A stretch of DNA of 43,362 bases from positions 1-43,362 of the forward strand of contig JABCZF010000032.1 of NCBI GenBank assembly GCA_013289825.1, given 5' to 3'. The notes under the pieces were generated by a model. That model saw only the letters and a list, made by a program, of their open reading frames with translations. It ran no database searches and was not told where the DNA came from. Made by a program: the position numbers and the translations under genes. The stretch comes from Acidobacteriota bacterium. Its GTDB lineage: Bacteria > Acidobacteriota > Terriglobia > Acidiferrales > UBA7541. Shown here piece after piece: positions 42,107 through 43,362 of the stretch (the stretch's first letter is position 1; every line of letters begins with the position of its first letter).

Positions 42107-43362
42107 ATGCATCGACGGATGCTCGGGATTCTTATAGCTATTTTGGTGACGACGCTTTCCGTCAGCGCACACGTCGGAAGTTCGGATGTATTTTTTGAAG
42201 GAGACGCGGGGCCGTACCACATTTATGTGACCGTGCGAGTGCCCCAGGTGATTCCGGGAATCGCGGAGATCCAGGTGCGCAGCGCTTCGAACGACGTCGA
42301 GAGGATCGCGATTGTGCCGATGCGCTTGAGCGGGGCGGGGTCAAACTTTCCGCCGACGCCGGATGTGGCGGAGCGATCGAAGCAGGATGCGCAGTTTTTT
42401 ACAGGAAGCTTGTGGCTGATGGAATCTGGCGCGCTGAAGGTGCGCGTGTCGGTCGAAGGAAGCAAAGGCAAGGGAGAACTTGCCGTGCCGGTGCCGGCGT
42501 TTGCGCAGAGAACGCTTCCGATGGATCGGTCGCTGGGCGGGTTGCTGGGATTTTTGATGGTGTTCCTTGCGGTTGGACTGGTGTTTATTGCCGGAGCGGC
42601 TTCTCGCGAGGGAAATCTGGAGCCGGGAGAAACACCAACACCCGCGAAAACTCGACGGGCCAGGATGGTCATGGCGATTACGGCGCTGGTGGTGCTGGGA
42701 ATTCTTTTTCTTGGGAAAGCGTGGTGGGGTGCGGAAGCCACGAACTACAAACGAGGTGTGAACTTTTTCAAGCCACCGGAAGCCGAGACGCGCCTCGAAA
42801 ATCGAAACCGGCTGGTGATTTCCGCGAAGGGGCAGGACCCTGAGTGGTCGAAAGAAGTAGAAATGAAAGACGTGATTCCTGACCACCATCATTTAATGCA
42901 CCTGTTTTTGATTCGCACGCCGGGGATGGATCGCATGTGGCATTTGCATCCGGAACGCGCGGAAGGCGGAGCGTTCGTGGAAGATCTGCCAAACATGCCC
43001 ACAGGGCACTACCAAGTTTTTGCGGACATTGTGGATAAGGCGGGATTTCCGTGGACGCTGGTGGGGCAGATCGATCTGAAAGAGATTTCCGGCAAGGCGC
43101 TTGCGGGGGATGACTCGATCTGGACCGGAGCGCCGCTGGCGGTCGAAGCGAACCATGCCAGCGTCGCGCAACTTGCGGATGGCGGACGAATTGTCTGGGA
43201 AAGGGGGAGCGGGCCGCTGGCGGCAAACGCGGCCATGGTTTTCAAATTCAAGGTTGAGGATAAAGAGGGGAATCCCGCGAAAGACCTGGAGCCATATATG
43301 GGGATGGCCGGGCACGCGGAGTTCGTGAGTTCGGACATGAGCGTGTTCGCGCATATTCATCC
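42107..43362 (+). CDS. His-rich membrane-anchored protein, C-terminus cut by window edge
   Basis: At least 418 residues are seen before the right edge, with no stop. Order: signal peptide (MLGILIAILVTTLSVSAH), an exported beta-rich domain to about 140, two helices (about 145-165, LGGLLGFLMVFLAVGLVFIAGA; about 186-206, VMAITALVVLGILFLGKAWW) around a short cytoplasmic loop, then a second exported domain. That domain has clustered His and Met: PDHHHLMHLFLIR (H260-H262, H265), MWHLHPE (H279, H281), PYMGMAGHAEF and FAHIH at the edge. The layout suits binding of copper or a similar metal outside the membrane; no enzyme motif is visible. GAGGGG lies 4 bases before the ATG at 42107. It is probably co-transcribed with the preceding membrane gene. 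Confidence 0.75.
   Translation, partial: MHRRMLGILIAILVTTLSVSAHVGSSDVFFEGDAGPYHIYVTVRVPQVIPGIAEIQVRSASNDVERIAIVPMRLSGAGSNFPPTPDVAERSKQDAQFFTGSLWLMESGALKVRVSVEGSKGKGELAVPVPAFAQRTLPMDRSLGGLLGFLMVFLAVGLVFIAGAASREGNLEPGETPTPAKTRRARMVMAITALVVLGILFLGKAWWGAEATNYKRGVNFFKPPEAETRLENRNRLVISAKGQDPEWSKEVEMKDVIPDHHHLMHLFLIRTPGMDRMWHLHPERAEGGAFVEDLPNMPTGHYQVFADIVDKAGFPWTLVGQIDLKEISGKALAGDDSIWTGAPLAVEANHASVAQLADGGRIVWERGSGPLAANAAMVFKFKVEDKEGNPAKDLEPYMGMAGHAEFVSSDMSVFAHIH

Noticed and set aside
1..43362. tRNA, rRNA, CRISPR arrays, insertion sequences, integrases, attachment sites
   Set aside because: I looked in the intergenic gaps for cloverleaf-like arms, regularly spaced repeats, transposase motifs and flanking inverted repeats and found none that hold up by eye.

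Overview
The window looks like chromosomal DNA of an Acidobacteriota member (Terriglobia-like). This rests on family content recognised from the translated sequence, not on a search. It carries two secreted 'VWFA-related Acidobacterial' proteins, a BlaI/M56 pair whose peptidase carries two Acidobacteria-typical TIGR03435 modules, a PadR regulator followed by two ADOP-type permeases, a third ADOP-like permease, and many secreted proteins of unknown role. GC content is fairly high and codon use looks even. I see no rRNA, tRNA, CRISPR array, transposase, integrase or phage gene.

Layout, left to right. (1) 1-3358: the N-terminus of CTP synthase (pyrG, minus) and kdsB (minus) flank a two-gene plus-strand cassette that makes a small exported protein and a beta-repeat lipoprotein; the cassette has its own terminator. 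(2) 3636-8961: a tandem pair of exported VWFA proteins, an exported thioredoxin-like protein, a CE15-type glucuronoyl esterase meeting it tail to tail, a 91-residue protein, and an isoprenylcysteine methyltransferase-like membrane enzyme. (3) 9274-11347: an exported protein with a possible VirB10/TrbI-like barrel, and a PCMT-like methyltransferase. (4) 11381-14555: operator, blaI and a blaR1-like peptidase in which the beta-lactam sensor is replaced by two TIGR03435 modules. (5) 14604-21656: an SPFH/band-7 protein diverging from a padR-ADOP-ADOP unit. (6) 21806-25305: a Sel1-repeat protein, phosphopentomutase and a LiaF-like membrane protein. (7) 25359-35372: a DNA-repair neighbourhood, with uvrA followed in tight coupling by a TPR protein, two small exported proteins and a SprT-like metalloprotease, then (past a minus-strand TPR gene) uvrC, a YtxH protein and a DUF948-like protein. 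(8) 35444-37863: mnmA and a cysteine desulfurase, a sulfur-transfer pair for tRNA 2-thiouridine. (9) 38038-43362: an ADOP-like permease, then a multi-helix membrane protein and a His-rich membrane-anchored protein cut by the right edge, possibly a metal-handling pair.

The parts most worth following as possible new systems are the BlaI/M56-2xTIGR03435 switch, the uvrA...SprT...uvrC cluster, and the Trp/His-rich membrane pair at the right edge. Starts were moved from the longest open frame where a Shine-Dalgarno, a promoter or a paralogue alignment argued for it. All functional calls rest on motifs read by eye.
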